Below are positions 1 to 8,020 of a stretch of 32,503 nucleotides of DNA, piece after piece. The notes beneath the pieces were generated by a model. The model was not told where the DNA came from and did not search any database. It worked only from the letters and a program-made list of their open reading frames with translations. Position 1 is the first letter of the stretch, and each line of letters starts with the position of its first letter. This DNA is from Syntrophaceae bacterium UBA2208 (lineage in GTDB: Bacteria > Desulfobacterota > BSN033 > UBA1163): the NCBI GenBank assembly GCA_002327885.1, contig DCUS01000117.1, positions 1 through 32,503 on the forward strand. The letters run 5' to 3'. The position numbers were made by a program, and so were the translations under genes.

Positions 1-46
1 CAGCCCCTGCCGTGCACTCAATAAAAACATAAGCTGAAATCGGCAT
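1..46 (-). CDS. Lrp/AsnC-type ligand-binding domain protein, N-terminal 15 codons only
   Basis: The minus strand has an ATG at 46 preceded by a perfect AAGGAGGTGA ribosome binding site at 51-60. The reading frame runs off the window edge. The visible residues MPISAYVFIECTAGA match the first beta strand of small stand-alone Lrp/AsnC ligand-binding (RAM) domain proteins, which commonly begin with a xAYVLIxCxxG pattern. Such proteins have no DNA-binding half and are thought to bind amino acids or related effectors as oligomers. Only the N-terminus is visible, so the family call rests on a short motif plus a strong start signal. Its own promoter (71-97) suggests that it is not simply the tail of the pan operon. 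Confidence 0.6.
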   Translation of the reverse strand, partial: MPISAYVFIECTAGA

Positions 47-70
47 ACAATCACCTCCTTCCAGAAAAAG

Positions 71-97
71 ATTATATCAAACCTCATCCAATTTCAA
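71..97 (-). promoter_or_regulatory. sigma70-type promoter for the Lrp/AsnC-type gene
   Basis: On the minus strand a perfect -10 box TATAAT (71-76) lies 15 bases downstream of TTGAAA (92-97). The spacing is short for sigma70, so the -35 assignment is weaker than the -10. The predicted transcript would start near 64 and carry the strong ribosome binding site at 51-60. Confidence 0.5.
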
Positions 98-117
98 GTT
101 TAAAAAATAGAACAATT

Positions 118-954
118 TTATTTCACCTTGCTGAGTTCTTTCTCGTCGATGTGGAAACTATGCTGGTCTGTTGGAAATGTCTCTTTCAACACCTCCTCTC
201 GATAAGATTCAAAAGCTTTGAGCATCAGTTCGCTCAGATTAACGTATCGCTTGGCAAACTTGGGTGTAAAACGATCAAAGAGTCCCAGCATATCATGGAC
301 GACTAATACCTGGCCATCGCAGTGGATCCCGGCGCCAATTCCGACGGTTGGGACTTTCAGGCGCTCTGTAATTCTTTTTGCAATGGGGGCTGGGATTGCC
401 TCAAGGAGAACAGAGAAGGCCCCTGCATCTTCGAGGGACAGGGCATCATCAATGATCTTCTGGGCAGCCTGGGCATCTTTCCCCTGGACCTTAAATCCTC
501 CAAGCATGGAAATAGTTTGAGGCGTAAGCCCGATATGGCCCATGACCGGAATGCCCGCCTTGACGATGGCCTTCACAATCTCCTTGACACCGGCACCTCC
601 CTCCAACTTCACCGCATCGGCTGCCCCCTCTTTCATGAATCGGCCTGCATTGAGAATGGCGTCCCTCTCAGAGGTGTTATAGGACATGAAGGGCATATCA
701 CCGATAATTAAAGCATATTTTGCCCCTCGGGTCACCGCCTTGGTGTGGTGGATCATTTCGTCCATGGTCACAGGGAGGGTATTTTCATAACCCAATACCG
801 TCATCCCCAGAGAGTCTCCCACCAGAATGATTTCGATCCCGGCGCGGTCTTCGAGCAGGGCCATGGGATAGTCATAGGCCGTCAGCATGGTGATCTTTTT
901 CCCCTGCTTCTTCATGGCCTGGATTTCAAGTGGAGTTATTTTTTTGCGATCCAT
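118..954 (-). CDS. panB: 3-methyl-2-oxobutanoate hydroxymethyltransferase (PanB)
   Basis: PanB transfers a hydroxymethyl group from 5,10-methylenetetrahydrofolate to 2-oxoisovalerate, giving ketopantoate, the first committed step of pantothenate and coenzyme A synthesis in the cytoplasm. The 278-residue length is normal for the family. The metal-binding aspartates sit in VGDSLG (D47) and IGDMPF (D86), followed by the substrate-site KLEGG (116-120); the GHIGLTPQ segment is also typical. The start is supported by a GGAG ribosome binding site about 8 bases upstream. It lies 61 bases downstream of panE on the same strand, so two successive pantoate-pathway enzymes are encoded together. No panC or panD is visible in the window. 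Confidence 0.97.
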   Translation of the reverse strand: MDRKKITPLEIQAMKKQGKKITMLTAYDYPMALLEDRAGIEIILVGDSLGMTVLGYENTLPVTMDEMIHHTKAVTRGAKYALIIGDMPFMSYNTSERDAILNAGRFMKEGAADAVKLEGGAGVKEIVKAIVKAGIPVMGHIGLTPQTISMLGGFKVQGKDAQAAQKIIDDALSLEDAGAFSVLLEAIPAPIAKRITERLKVPTVGIGAGIHCDGQVLVVHDMLGLFDRFTPKFAKRYVNLSELMLKAFESYREEVLKETFPTDQHSFHIDEKELSKVK

Positions 955-981
955 CTTTTCTCCATATCATCCCTCTTTCTC

Positions 982-998
982 CCCCTTTAGAAAAGGGG
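982..998. repeat. short hairpin CCCCTTT-aga-AAAGGGG between panE and panB
   Basis: A perfect 7-bp inverted repeat with a 3-base loop lies in the 61-base spacer between panE and panB. No T-run follows it on the minus strand, so it does not look like an intrinsic terminator. It may be a transcript-stabilising hairpin or a fragment of a dispersed C-rich/G-rich repeat. A similar C-rich/G-rich pair lies just after the NYN gene at 32347-32371. Confidence 0.5.
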
Positions 999-1015
999 AA
1001 TGCAGGGAAATTTGA

Positions 1016-1927
1016 TTAAAATCTTTTTTCGATGACCTTGATCAAATCCGTGATCATCTCATTGTAAGGTGCCGCGATTCCCAAACGCTCTGCCCCCCGG
1101 ACAATCGCTCCGTTGATCGTATCAATTTCAGTCCTTCGTTTGAAGTCCAGATCTTGGCCCATCGAGCACCGATTTTCCCGGGTCGCCTCGATGACGATTT
1201 TAACCCGATCCATAGGATTCCCTTCCATCCGGATTCCTTCTCTTTTCGCAACCTCAACCGCTTCAGAGACCAGGGCTCCCATCAATCTCAACGTTTCAGG
1301 ATAATCGAGAAGTTGTCCATTCTTCAGGCCAGTGATGGCGGCAAGGGCATTGAGGGCCACATTGACGAAGAGTTTCTCCCAGACGAGGTGATGAATTTGA
1401 GAGGAGACTTCTGTTTCAATTCCGGCCTGACAAAACATTTGGACAATTTGATTGGCCCGATCGGATATCTTTCCATCCAATTCACCCACATAGGTTTTTC
1501 CCCATCCTGCATGGCGAATATGGCCCGGCCCTAATAAAGAAGCTCCCTGTCCTGTGACACCTAAGATCACTTTTTTTGGATCAATCTGCTTACAAATAGT
1601 TTCTTCATTCCCCAGACCATTCTGGAGGGTGAGAAAGACCGTGCTTTCTTTTTGTAGCGCCCGCGTATTGGAAACAGCCTTTTCCGTATGATAGGTCTTT
1701 ACAAAGATCAGAACCAAATCTGCTTTTCCCACAGAAGCCACCTCCGTGGTGGCATGAATGTGGATCGGTTGGGTCTTCCCCTTCTCTTCCAGAACAAGAC
1801 CCTTCGAGCGGATGGCATCGATATGTTCCTTCCAGATGTCTACCAACCACACCTCCTCTCCTGTCAGGGACAAGAGTCCCCCAAAGAGGCTACCCATTGC
1901 TCCAGCACCCATGATGACGGTTTTCAT
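1016..1927 (-). CDS. panE: 2-dehydropantoate 2-reductase (PanE)
   Basis: PanE reduces ketopantoate to pantoate with NADPH, the step after PanB. The N-terminus shows the Rossmann dinucleotide motif GAGAMGSLFGG (residues 7-17). The middle holds the typical LQNGLGNEE, and the catalytic C-terminal domain contains KLFVNVALNALAAITG with the conserved lysine and asparagine. At 303 residues it has the usual length. An AAGGAAGG ribosome binding site precedes the ATG. It follows the Nramp-family gene by 81 bases and precedes panB, so it may be read from the promoter at 4679-4707 or from a weaker local one that was not identified. Confidence 0.96.
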   Translation of the reverse strand: MKTVIMGAGAMGSLFGGLLSLTGEEVWLVDIWKEHIDAIRSKGLVLEEKGKTQPIHIHATTEVASVGKADLVLIFVKTYHTEKAVSNTRALQKESTVFLTLQNGLGNEETICKQIDPKKVILGVTGQGASLLGPGHIRHAGWGKTYVGELDGKISDRANQIVQMFCQAGIETEVSSQIHHLVWEKLFVNVALNALAAITGLKNGQLLDYPETLRLMGALVSEAVEVAKREGIRMEGNPMDRVKIVIEATRENRCSMGQDLDFKRRTEIDTINGAIVRGAERLGIAAPYNEMITDLIKVIEKRF

Positions 1928-2008
1928 GGCCTTCCTTAAATTCTTGGTAGATGAACGTTAACTGAGGTCGGTATAAAAATCAAGATTGATAGCTGCGGAT
2001 CTTCCCCT

Positions 2009-3265
2009 TTAAAACATTCGAATGATAAGGAAAAGAGTAAGAGCAATCATCACGATCGAGGTGACCCATGCAACGGTATTGAAGATGGGGCCATTCGTAT
2101 GGCCCATCATCAATTTTTTATCGTTGATGAGCAGAAGCATGAAAATGAGGACAAAGGGAAGAACCATTCCATTGATCACCTGTGAGAAATACATGATCGG
2201 GATCAGGGGAAGGTTTGGAAGAAGGATCACCCCCGCCCCTAAAAAGATCATCAAGGAATAAAATCCGTAAAACTCGGGAGCTTCTACAAACTTCTTATCA
2301 ATTCCTACTTCCCATCCCAATCCTTCACAGATGAGGTAGGTCGTCGATAAAGGAAGAATAGAAGCAGCGAAGAGCGAGGCATTGACCAATCCAAAAGCGA
2401 AGAGGTAGGTGCAATATTTGCCAGCTAAAGGAGCGAGGGAAAGAGCCGCGTCCTTGGCTGTCGTAATCCCGACTCCATGTTTGTAAAGCGTTTCCGCACA
2501 AACAAGGATGATGAAGAAGGCCACCACATGGACCATGACCGACCCCATGACGACGTCAAACCGGGCGAATTTATACTCCTCGATCTTGATTCCCTTTTCC
2601 ACGATCGATGCCTGGAGATAGAATTGCATCCACGGGGCAATTGTGGTCCCCACCAGACCAATGAGCATGGTCATTTCTGAGGGCTCAAAACTAAATTGGG
2701 GATGGGTAAATTGTTCAAAGACATGCCCCCAGTCCGGTTTCACAATGACACCGGTGATGATGTAAGAGATATAAAACACACAGGCCACAAGGAATGCTTT
2801 TTCGACGAAACGGTAGGTTCCTTTCACAACCATCCACCAGACAAAAAAGGCACTCAAAGGGACGGATATAAATTTGTTGACCCCGAAGATCTCCATTCCT
2901 GCCGCAACCCCTGCAAAATTGGAGAGGGCATTCCCCATATTCGTCAAGAAGAGGCCGATCATCAGATAAAAGGTAATCTTGGCGCCAAATTTTTCCCGAA
3001 TCAGGTCTGAGAGTCCCTTTCCCGTCACCACGCCCATTCGAGCGCACATCTCTTGAATCACGATCAGAGCGATCATAATGGGGATGAGGGACCAGATAAG
3101 CTTGAGCCCAAATTCCGCACCCGCCAAGGAGTAGGTCGTGATGCCGCCCGCATCATTATCGACATTGGAGGTGATGATGCCGGGTCCCATCAAAATGAAG
3201 AAAAGTCCGACCGTCCTCCATAAGGAACGCTTCGAACTCGAAACCCATTTTTTATAATCGGACAT
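2009..3265 (-). CDS. Nramp (SLC11)-family divalent metal transporter with altered metal site
   Basis: This 418-residue polytopic inner-membrane protein begins with the Nramp signature GPGIITSNVDNDAGG and has about 11 hydrophobic segments. Canonical Nramp Mn/Fe transporters coordinate metal through DPGN in helix 1 and MPH in helix 6. Here helix 1 reads DAGG (38-41) and helix 6 reads APWM (210-213), so the aspartate is kept while the asparagine and methionine are lost. From general knowledge of the family, such changes recall the branch shown to carry Mg2+ or Mn2+ rather than soft transition metals; the substrate here is inferred. I chose the ATG at 3265 because GGAAGA lies 7 bases upstream. 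A TTG at 3280 would add five residues but lacks a ribosome binding site. It lies 145 bases downstream of the MgtE-like gene. Confidence 0.88.
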   Translation of the reverse strand: MSDYKKWVSSSKRSLWRTVGLFFILMGPGIITSNVDNDAGGITTYSLAGAEFGLKLIWSLIPIMIALIVIQEMCARMGVVTGKGLSDLIREKFGAKITFYLMIGLFLTNMGNALSNFAGVAAGMEIFGVNKFISVPLSAFFVWWMVVKGTYRFVEKAFLVACVFYISYIITGVIVKPDWGHVFEQFTHPQFSFEPSEMTMLIGLVGTTIAPWMQFYLQASIVEKGIKIEEYKFARFDVVMGSVMVHVVAFFIILVCAETLYKHGVGITTAKDAALSLAPLAGKYCTYLFAFGLVNASLFAASILPLSTTYLICEGLGWEVGIDKKFVEAPEFYGFYSLMIFLGAGVILLPNLPLIPIMYFSQVINGMVLPFVLIFMLLLINDKKLMMGHTNGPIFNTVAWVTSIVMIALTLFLIIRMF

Positions 3266-3358
3266 TGTTTTATCTTCCAATGATCAATAACCATGAACCC
3301 ATAGTCAAACGTCACTGGGTCACTGGTTTTTCGAATATTGATATTTATTTGGAGTTTG

Positions 3359-3377
3359 CCTGCCTGCTGCAGGCAGG
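3359..3377. repeat. perfect 9-bp hairpin in the MgtE-like/Nramp spacer
   Basis: The sequence CCTGCCTGCTGCAGGCAGG is a 9-bp perfect inverted repeat around a single central T. The surrounding spacer (3281-3410) is otherwise AT-rich and has no ORF. On the minus strand the hairpin comes after the stop codon of the MgtE-like gene but has no T-run, so it may be an mRNA-processing or stabilising element between the two genes, or a dispersed intergenic repeat. Confidence 0.65.
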
Positions 3378-3410
3378 GGATTTAGTTATGGGCACTTCAA
3401 TGATCTCCCC

Positions 3411-4646
3411 TCAGGTGCCAATCCCAAGGACACTGCGGAAACTGATGACTCCTTTTAAATGGCCTTCTTCATCCACGACAGGCAGGGCTCTGAATCCATA
3501 TTTCGCAAAGGCCTCCACGACCTCATTCTGGTCTTCTTCCAGTTTCACACTCACCACTCTTGAAGGTTGAATTTCGGAGAGAGTCTGATGGGAGTGGGCG
3601 GTGAGAAGGTCACGAATGCTTACGACTCCCTGGAGAACCTCCTCTTCATCCACCACGAAAATGTAGTCCATGATGTCCAAATCCTGAGCTTCTGATTTTA
3701 ATCGTCCAATCGCTGTTTCGACCGTTACTTTAGGGGTCAGGCTGAGGTAAGCAGTGGTCATCAAGCCTCCCGCTGTCTCATCGGGATGGACGAGGAGCTC
3801 TCTCAAGTCTTCGGCTATTCCCTGTTCCATGCCTTCGAGAATTTCCTCCGCCCTCTCCTCGGGGAGATCCGCCAGAAGGTCAGCGGCATCACTGGGGGAC
3901 ATCTCCTCGACAATATCAGAAGCCTTCTCCACAGGGATGGTCTCGATCAGGGCTTTTTGAATCTTCGGATCGATTTCCTCCAATGCCTCCGCTGCCGTCT
4001 CTGTATCCAGGGCGTGGAAAATAGCCGACCGTTCACGACCGGTTAGGTCTTCGATGATATCGGCTAAATCGGCAGGATGGAGATGTGAAAGTTTTTTCTG
4101 AGAGACACTGAGATGAAGGAGATCCGAACCGGTGAGGAGCTGGACATATTTCCAGGAGATGAATTGATTGGGGAGGACATAGGAAAAAAGCCAGCGAAGA
4201 GCTTGATCCACTATCTTCTCCCATCCCACTCTTCTCATCAGGCCACGAAATCCCACATCAACATGAACCAGCCGGAGTCGGGAATCCACCCGAAGAAAGT
4301 GGAGGTCGTTCACCCTCACCACTTTTGCCCCGAAGGTGTCGACAATCTGTTTATCCATTACTTCTTCTCGGAGAAGGATGAGTTCTTTTTCTGGAAGGGC
4401 TGCCTTGAGGTCCAGGAGCTCCTCCTCCGAGAGGGTGAGCCGGGGCTCGATTTGAATTATTTTTTCCCAGGGAAGATATCTGTTCCTTCTCCTGATTCGG
4501 ATCATCATCCCGATGATCATGGGATAAGGTTCCGCTCTTTCTGCCACTAAATCCGATACTCTGCCAACCCTCTGATGGGAAGGGTTATACACCCTTTGGT
4601 TTAAAAAATCGCTGAAGAAGTAAAATTCTTTGAGGTTTTGATTCAT
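3411..4646 (-). CDS. Soluble MgtE-N/CBS protein with N-terminal PRC-barrel-like region; no channel domain
   Basis: The 411-residue protein has three visible parts. Residues 8-165 look like two PRC-barrel-type beta domains (FLNQRVYNPSHQRVGRVSDL, then VVRVNDLHFLRVDSRLRLVHVDVG). Residues 185-285 form the MgtE N-domain superhelix (HPADLADIIEDL, MSPSDAADLLADLP). Residues 287-410 hold the HPDETAGGLMTT linker and two CBS motifs. In MgtE the N and CBS domains sense cytoplasmic Mg2+ and gate a membrane channel, but here the chain ends after CBS and no transmembrane segment is present. The adjacent Nramp-family transporter is the obvious candidate partner (inference). A GTG lies one codon upstream of the chosen ATG; neither has a convincing ribosome binding site, so the start is approximate. 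A strong promoter lies just upstream. Confidence 0.88.
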   Translation of the reverse strand: MNQNLKEFYFFSDFLNQRVYNPSHQRVGRVSDLVAERAEPYPMIIGMMIRIRRRNRYLPWEKIIQIEPRLTLSEEELLDLKAALPEKELILLREEVMDKQIVDTFGAKVVRVNDLHFLRVDSRLRLVHVDVGFRGLMRRVGWEKIVDQALRWLFSYVLPNQFISWKYVQLLTGSDLLHLSVSQKKLSHLHPADLADIIEDLTGRERSAIFHALDTETAAEALEEIDPKIQKALIETIPVEKASDIVEEMSPSDAADLLADLPEERAEEILEGMEQGIAEDLRELLVHPDETAGGLMTTAYLSLTPKVTVETAIGRLKSEAQDLDIMDYIFVVDEEEVLQGVVSIRDLLTAHSHQTLSEIQPSRVVSVKLEEDQNEVVEAFAKYGFRALPVVDEEGHLKGVISFRSVLGIGT

Positions 4647-4678
4647 CACTCATTTCAGTGAACTGATTATTCGTTTTC

Positions 4679-4707
4679 TTTATAACGACTTCATGAGTGG
4701 GTGTCAA
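4679..4707 (-). promoter_or_regulatory. Strong sigma70-type promoter for the MgtE-like/Nramp module
   Basis: The minus strand reads TTGACA (4702-4707), a 17-base spacer, then TATAAA (4679-4684): a consensus -35 box, ideal spacing and a 5-of-6 -10 box. It overlaps the last codons of the preceding unknown gene and would give a leader of only about 25 bases before the ATG at 4646. This separates the metal-transport module transcriptionally from the nrd operon upstream. Confidence 0.75.
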
Positions 4708-5546
4708 ACCGAAATCGTTTTTAATTCCCCCTCCGCCATCTGTTGGAGAGTGGGATAAATCAAGTTTAATAAATCTCCCTCAAGGTCCTTTGGAGGATAG
4801 ATTGGTATGAGGAGACATTTAAGTTTTCTCAATCCTCTGTTTTCCATGATGTGTCCGAACACCCTCTCCACTTCAGTAAGATCGACTTTTTTCAAATGAA
4901 CCAAAACTCCGCGGATTTCCTCTCGGCGATAGCGCTCTAAGATATCGTGTTCCCGCAATTGGATCTGGGATTGGAGTTGATCGAGAAAAAGTGCGTCCCC
5001 GCTAAGCAGGAAAAGGGTAAGGGCGCGGCCTCCAACCACCTCCCGTCTCTCCGCATCAATTTCTTCGGGGAGAGGTCCGTAATCCAATTCTTTTAATATC
5101 CTCAGGTTTTTTATCAGGGCGACCTGATTCTCTTTAAAATAAAACCATTGGGAAGATTCCTTCGGATGATCGGTCTTGGGCGAACTTTCCTTCAACTTTT
5201 TTATCGCCTCTATCTGCATCAATGTATATTCGAATTTCGAGTAGCAATTTTTAGCAACGAATCCGAATTCCATGATCTCTTTGTCGCGCATGGCATCCCG
5301 GCGATAATACTGCCGATATTTGCCCTGAAGGAGTTGTTCGATCGCTTTCACCTCTGTCAGGCGATTGCGGATCTCTTTATACATCTCACGGATGTCGACC
5401 AGAATTCCTGTGGGAATATTCCTTTCGGGAGCGACCATCCGGCACATTTCCTGGAAATCTCCTGTGGCTTTTTTTAAATAATGAAAGTTATTTTGGATGG
5501 TTTTTTCTAAACTTTGAGCATATCTTTGAACCCGGTCTTTTTCCAT
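4704..5546 (-). CDS. Unrecognised 280-residue cytoplasmic protein
   Basis: I do not recognise this family. The protein has no signal peptide or membrane segment. The first half (1-150) is highly charged and looks mostly helical, with stretches such as REMYKEIRNRLTEVKAIEQ that could form coiled coils. The second half mixes helices with short beta-like stretches (RGVLVHLKKVDL, LKCLLIPIYPP), which suggests a small alpha/beta domain. No cysteine pairs or P-loop are seen. It starts 3 bases after the stop of the Nudix gene, with an AGGA ribosome binding site inside that gene's end, so it is translationally coupled to mutT and the GGDEF gene. That coupling supports it being a real gene, but its role is unknown. 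Confidence 0.8.
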   Translation of the reverse strand: MEKDRVQRYAQSLEKTIQNNFHYLKKATGDFQEMCRMVAPERNIPTGILVDIREMYKEIRNRLTEVKAIEQLLQGKYRQYYRRDAMRDKEIMEFGFVAKNCYSKFEYTLMQIEAIKKLKESSPKTDHPKESSQWFYFKENQVALIKNLRILKELDYGPLPEEIDAERREVVGGRALTLFLLSGDALFLDQLQSQIQLREHDILERYRREEIRGVLVHLKKVDLTEVERVFGHIMENRGLRKLKCLLIPIYPPKDLEGDLLNLIYPTLQQMAEGELKTISV

Positions 5547-5549
5547 GGT

Positions 5550-5972
5550 TTATCCTGAGCCCATTCTACTCCCATTCACCTCTTTCTCCGGAGAACATAA
5601 ATGTCTGCGGATGGGTTCATCCGCAGGAGGCATCGCCAGTTTTTCCAACTCCTGAAGGGTGACCCACCGGAGATCATGGCATTCCATGGGCTTGAGAGAA
5701 CCTTTTTCAATCCGGCAATGATAAACCAAAAGAAGGACAGGATATTCTGGATAAGAGTAAAAGGTCGCATCAAAAATCATTCCGGGTTCCACCTCGACCT
5801 CCAATTCTTCCTTTAACTCCCTTCGCAGAGCCTCTCTCGGCTCTTCGCCCTCTTTCACCTTCCCTCCTGGAAATTCCCAGAGGAGTCCATGGGAATCCCC
5901 CTGCTTTCTCTGGGTGACAAGGATTTTCCCCTCTTCGATGATCAAGGCTGCGGTGACGATCACGGTCTTCAT
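5550..5972 (-). CDS. MutT-type Nudix hydrolase (8-oxo-dGTPase or CTP pyrophosphohydrolase-like)
   Basis: Nudix enzymes cleave nucleoside diphosphate linkages; MutT types remove oxidised dGTP from the nucleotide pool. With the start at 5972 the protein has 140 residues, close to MutT/NudG. The Nudix box spans residues 37-59 (G-x5-E-x7-RELKEE), with the usual late glycine replaced by glutamate (E58). The N-terminal VTAALIIEEGKILVTQR strand is typical. A longer frame from 6023 is open, but it overlaps the GGDEF gene and lacks family homology. The 5972 ATG follows the GGDEF stop by one base and has a GAGGGATGAG ribosome binding site. The substrate cannot be read from sequence; the nrd operon context fits nucleotide-pool maintenance. 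Confidence 0.92.
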   Translation of the reverse strand: MKTVIVTAALIIEEGKILVTQRKQGDSHGLLWEFPGGKVKEGEEPREALRRELKEELEVEVEPGMIFDATFYSYPEYPVLLLVYHCRIEKGSLKPMECHDLRWVTLQELEKLAMPPADEPIRRHLCSPEKEVNGSRMGSG

Positions 5973-5973
5973 C

Positions 5974-7005
5974 TCATCCCTCGATGCGATTCCGGCCATT
6001 TTTCTTGGCCCGATAGAGAGCATGGTCAGCCTCGCGGATCAAATCGGTGAGGTTGGAGATAGGAGAGGAAAAAGTCGCCACGCCTAAGCTCACCGTTAAA
6101 TCTTTATTGGGTTGGGCGTTCTCATTAGCAAAACGAGCGTCGGCGACCATTCTTCTCACCCTCTCCGCAATTTCCAAAGCCGTTTCCCTTCCAGTATTGA
6201 TTAAGATAGCGGAAAATTCTTCTCCTCCATAACGGGCAACGATATCGGATTGCCGGACGCCCCGCTGAATGAGAATGGCAATGTCCTTAAGCACTTGATC
6301 TCCGGCCAAATGACCATTGGTGTCGTTGTAATGTTTAAAATAATCGATATCAATCATGAGCAGTGAGAGAGGGGTGGAGTAACGTCTTTGACGTTCCACT
6401 TCGAGAGTGAGTTGTTCGATAAAAAAACGGTGGTTATAGATCCCGGTGAGGTCATCGGTATAAGAGAGACGGACCGCTTCCTCTTTCATCCTTTCAATCT
6501 CCTCCAACTTTCCCTTATAGAGGTCCCTGATCACCTGAAGCTCTCTGGCATAGAGGTCCCTCTCCCGAATCTTTTCCGTGAACACCCTCTTCGTCCTTTC
6601 CAACTCCTCCTCGACCTCAATCCTCTCTCTCAAATCTCTCAGCGTAATGAAAAAGGCATTCTGCCGGAGGGTCCCGAAGAACTCAACAGGGGTTTGTCCT
6701 ATGAATCGGCTGATGATGTGTATCCTAAATCGGACGTCTTTACCCTGTTCCATCTCCTCAAACCCCTCTTGGATCCGGCTGAGGTCTTCGAGAGGGATGA
6801 CATCCATAAAGGCCATCTGCTGAATTTCCTCCGGAGGGTAACCCAGTAGTTTCATCCCTTTTGGGGTCCCCTTTATAAAATCCCCTTTTCGGTTGAGGAT
6901 GAAAAAGGGTTCTTGGAGGACTTCCAGAATGGATCTCTGGAGACGAATTTCCTTCTCGAGCGCCTCCACTTTAGTTCGAATTTCTTCAGGCGAGAGGGAC
7001 GTCAT
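5974..7005 (-). CDS. PAS-GGDEF diguanylate cyclase
   Basis: This enzyme should join two GTP molecules to make the second messenger cyclic di-GMP. Residues 25-125 form a PAS-like sensor (PFFILNRKGDFIKGT, then FFITLRDLRER). Residues 125-180 are a charged coiled-coil linker. Residues 180-343 are the GGDEF domain, with an intact active-site loop RYGGEEF (258-264) and DLTGIYNHRFF. An inhibitory I-site RQSD (251-254) sits exactly five residues before GGEEF, so product inhibition is expected. No membrane segment is present, so it is cytosolic and the PAS ligand is unknown. It lies 34 bases after nrdG and one base before the Nudix start codon, which places it in the anaerobic nucleotide-reduction operon. 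Confidence 0.95.
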   Translation of the reverse strand: MTSLSPEEIRTKVEALEKEIRLQRSILEVLQEPFFILNRKGDFIKGTPKGMKLLGYPPEEIQQMAFMDVIPLEDLSRIQEGFEEMEQGKDVRFRIHIISRFIGQTPVEFFGTLRQNAFFITLRDLRERIEVEEELERTKRVFTEKIRERDLYARELQVIRDLYKGKLEEIERMKEEAVRLSYTDDLTGIYNHRFFIEQLTLEVERQRRYSTPLSLLMIDIDYFKHYNDTNGHLAGDQVLKDIAILIQRGVRQSDIVARYGGEEFSAILINTGRETALEIAERVRRMVADARFANENAQPNKDLTVSLGVATFSSPISNLTDLIREADHALYRAKKNGRNRIEG

Positions 7006-7039
7006 CTTTTATTCCGTATGGGAGAAACAGAAAAAGCAT

Positions 7040-7720
7040 TCACACCATCTCTTGAACTTCTTTTTCAATTTTTTTTAAACCCTTTGAATCATAAGGGGGA
7101 ATGTTTTTCAAAGAAGGGTCTAATGGATTTTCTGGGTTAAAATTCTGAAGGATCAATCGATGGCCGGCCCTCAATTGACTGCCCAGGTTTTTAATATCAT
7201 CTTCTTTATGGAGTCCTGGAACCACTGTCATCCGGAACTCAACCTCCACCCTTCCCTTCTTCAGGATTTCGATTGATTCCAAAATAGGTTTTAAATTGAC
7301 GGGAAGACCCGTGGCACGTGAATAATGAAACGGGGTTAGAGGCGCCTTCACATCCATCGAGACGAAATCAATCTCCTCTGCTTCGATTAATTTTTCTAAC
7401 ATCCGAGGGTTTGAACCATTTGTGTCCAATTTGATTAAAAGGTTATGGCGTTTGATCTCCCGGATCAGAGAAGGAAGGTCGGCATGGAGAGTCGGTTCCC
7501 CCCCCGTGAGGCAGATCCCATCGATCCAATTCTTTAAAGAACGGGTGCGATCGATAATCTCTTCCAACGGGATGGTGGAGTACTGCTCGGGACGGAAGAT
7601 GAGGGGATGGTTGTGGCAGTAAGGACAGCGGAAATTACAGCCGGGGAGGAAAAGCACCGAACAAATCTTCCCTGGCCAATCTAAAAAGGAGGTCTCTAAA
7701 AATCCTTTGATCTCGATCAT
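7040..7720 (-). CDS. nrdG: Anaerobic ribonucleotide reductase activating protein (NrdG-type radical SAM)
   Basis: NrdG uses a [4Fe-4S] cluster and S-adenosylmethionine to install the glycyl radical on NrdD. The radical-SAM motif CNFRCPYC supplies cysteines 28, 32 and 35. The preceding SFLDWPGKICSVLFLPG segment is characteristic of anaerobic NrdG proteins, and GICLTGGEPTLH is the SAM-contacting GGE motif. At 226 residues it is longer than E. coli NrdG (about 154) and fits the longer archaeal/anaerobe type. It starts 12 bases after the glutaredoxin-like gene in the nrdD operon. Confidence 0.95.
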   Translation of the reverse strand: MIEIKGFLETSFLDWPGKICSVLFLPGCNFRCPYCHNHPLIFRPEQYSTIPLEEIIDRTRSLKNWIDGICLTGGEPTLHADLPSLIREIKRHNLLIKLDTNGSNPRMLEKLIEAEEIDFVSMDVKAPLTPFHYSRATGLPVNLKPILESIEILKKGRVEVEFRMTVVPGLHKEDDIKNLGSQLRAGHRLILQNFNPENPLDPSLKNIPPYDSKGLKKIEKEVQEMV

Positions 7721-7732
7721 GGTCGATGGGCA

Positions 7733-7993
7733 TCATCTAAAGAGGTATTGTTTGACCTCCTGAAGAGACGGGACAACCCCTCTCCAGCTGATCACCTCCC
7801 TCTCCCCCTCATCCTCGATGACCAGGGAAGGCGTGGAGAGAATGCTATAGAAGGAGGCCTCAGCGAGACCCTCGATCGTGTCCAGATCATAGCTCCATAC
7901 AGGCACTCCTTCTTTTTTTAATAACGCTCCAATTTCTTTAACGGCAGGGCACCTCGGGCAACGCGCTTTTGTAAAAATTTTTATTGATCCCAT
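7733..7993 (-). CDS. Glutaredoxin/NrdH-like thiol redox protein
   Basis: This 86-residue thioredoxin-fold protein has the active-site motif CPRC (residues 12-15) after the first beta strand and a TPSLVIEDEGE segment with the cis-proline. Its place between nrdD and nrdG suggests that it delivers reducing equivalents to NrdD, as NrdH-like proteins do for some class III reductases that use thiols instead of formate (family knowledge; its use here is inferred). The start at 7993 has a clear AAAGGAG 5 bases upstream. A further nine in-frame codons from 8020 include that ribosome binding site and are unlikely to be translated. Confidence 0.88.
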   Translation of the reverse strand: MGSIKIFTKARCPRCPAVKEIGALLKKEGVPVWSYDLDTIEGLAEASFYSILSTPSLVIEDEGEREVISWRGVVPSLQEVKQYLFR

Positions 7994-8020
7994 GGTTTCT
8001 CCTTTATAAATAATTTCCAA

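Noticed and set aside
322..711. Open frame of 129 codons on the plus strand
   Set aside because: It is antisense to panB, which is certain, and has no ribosome binding site or protein-like motif.
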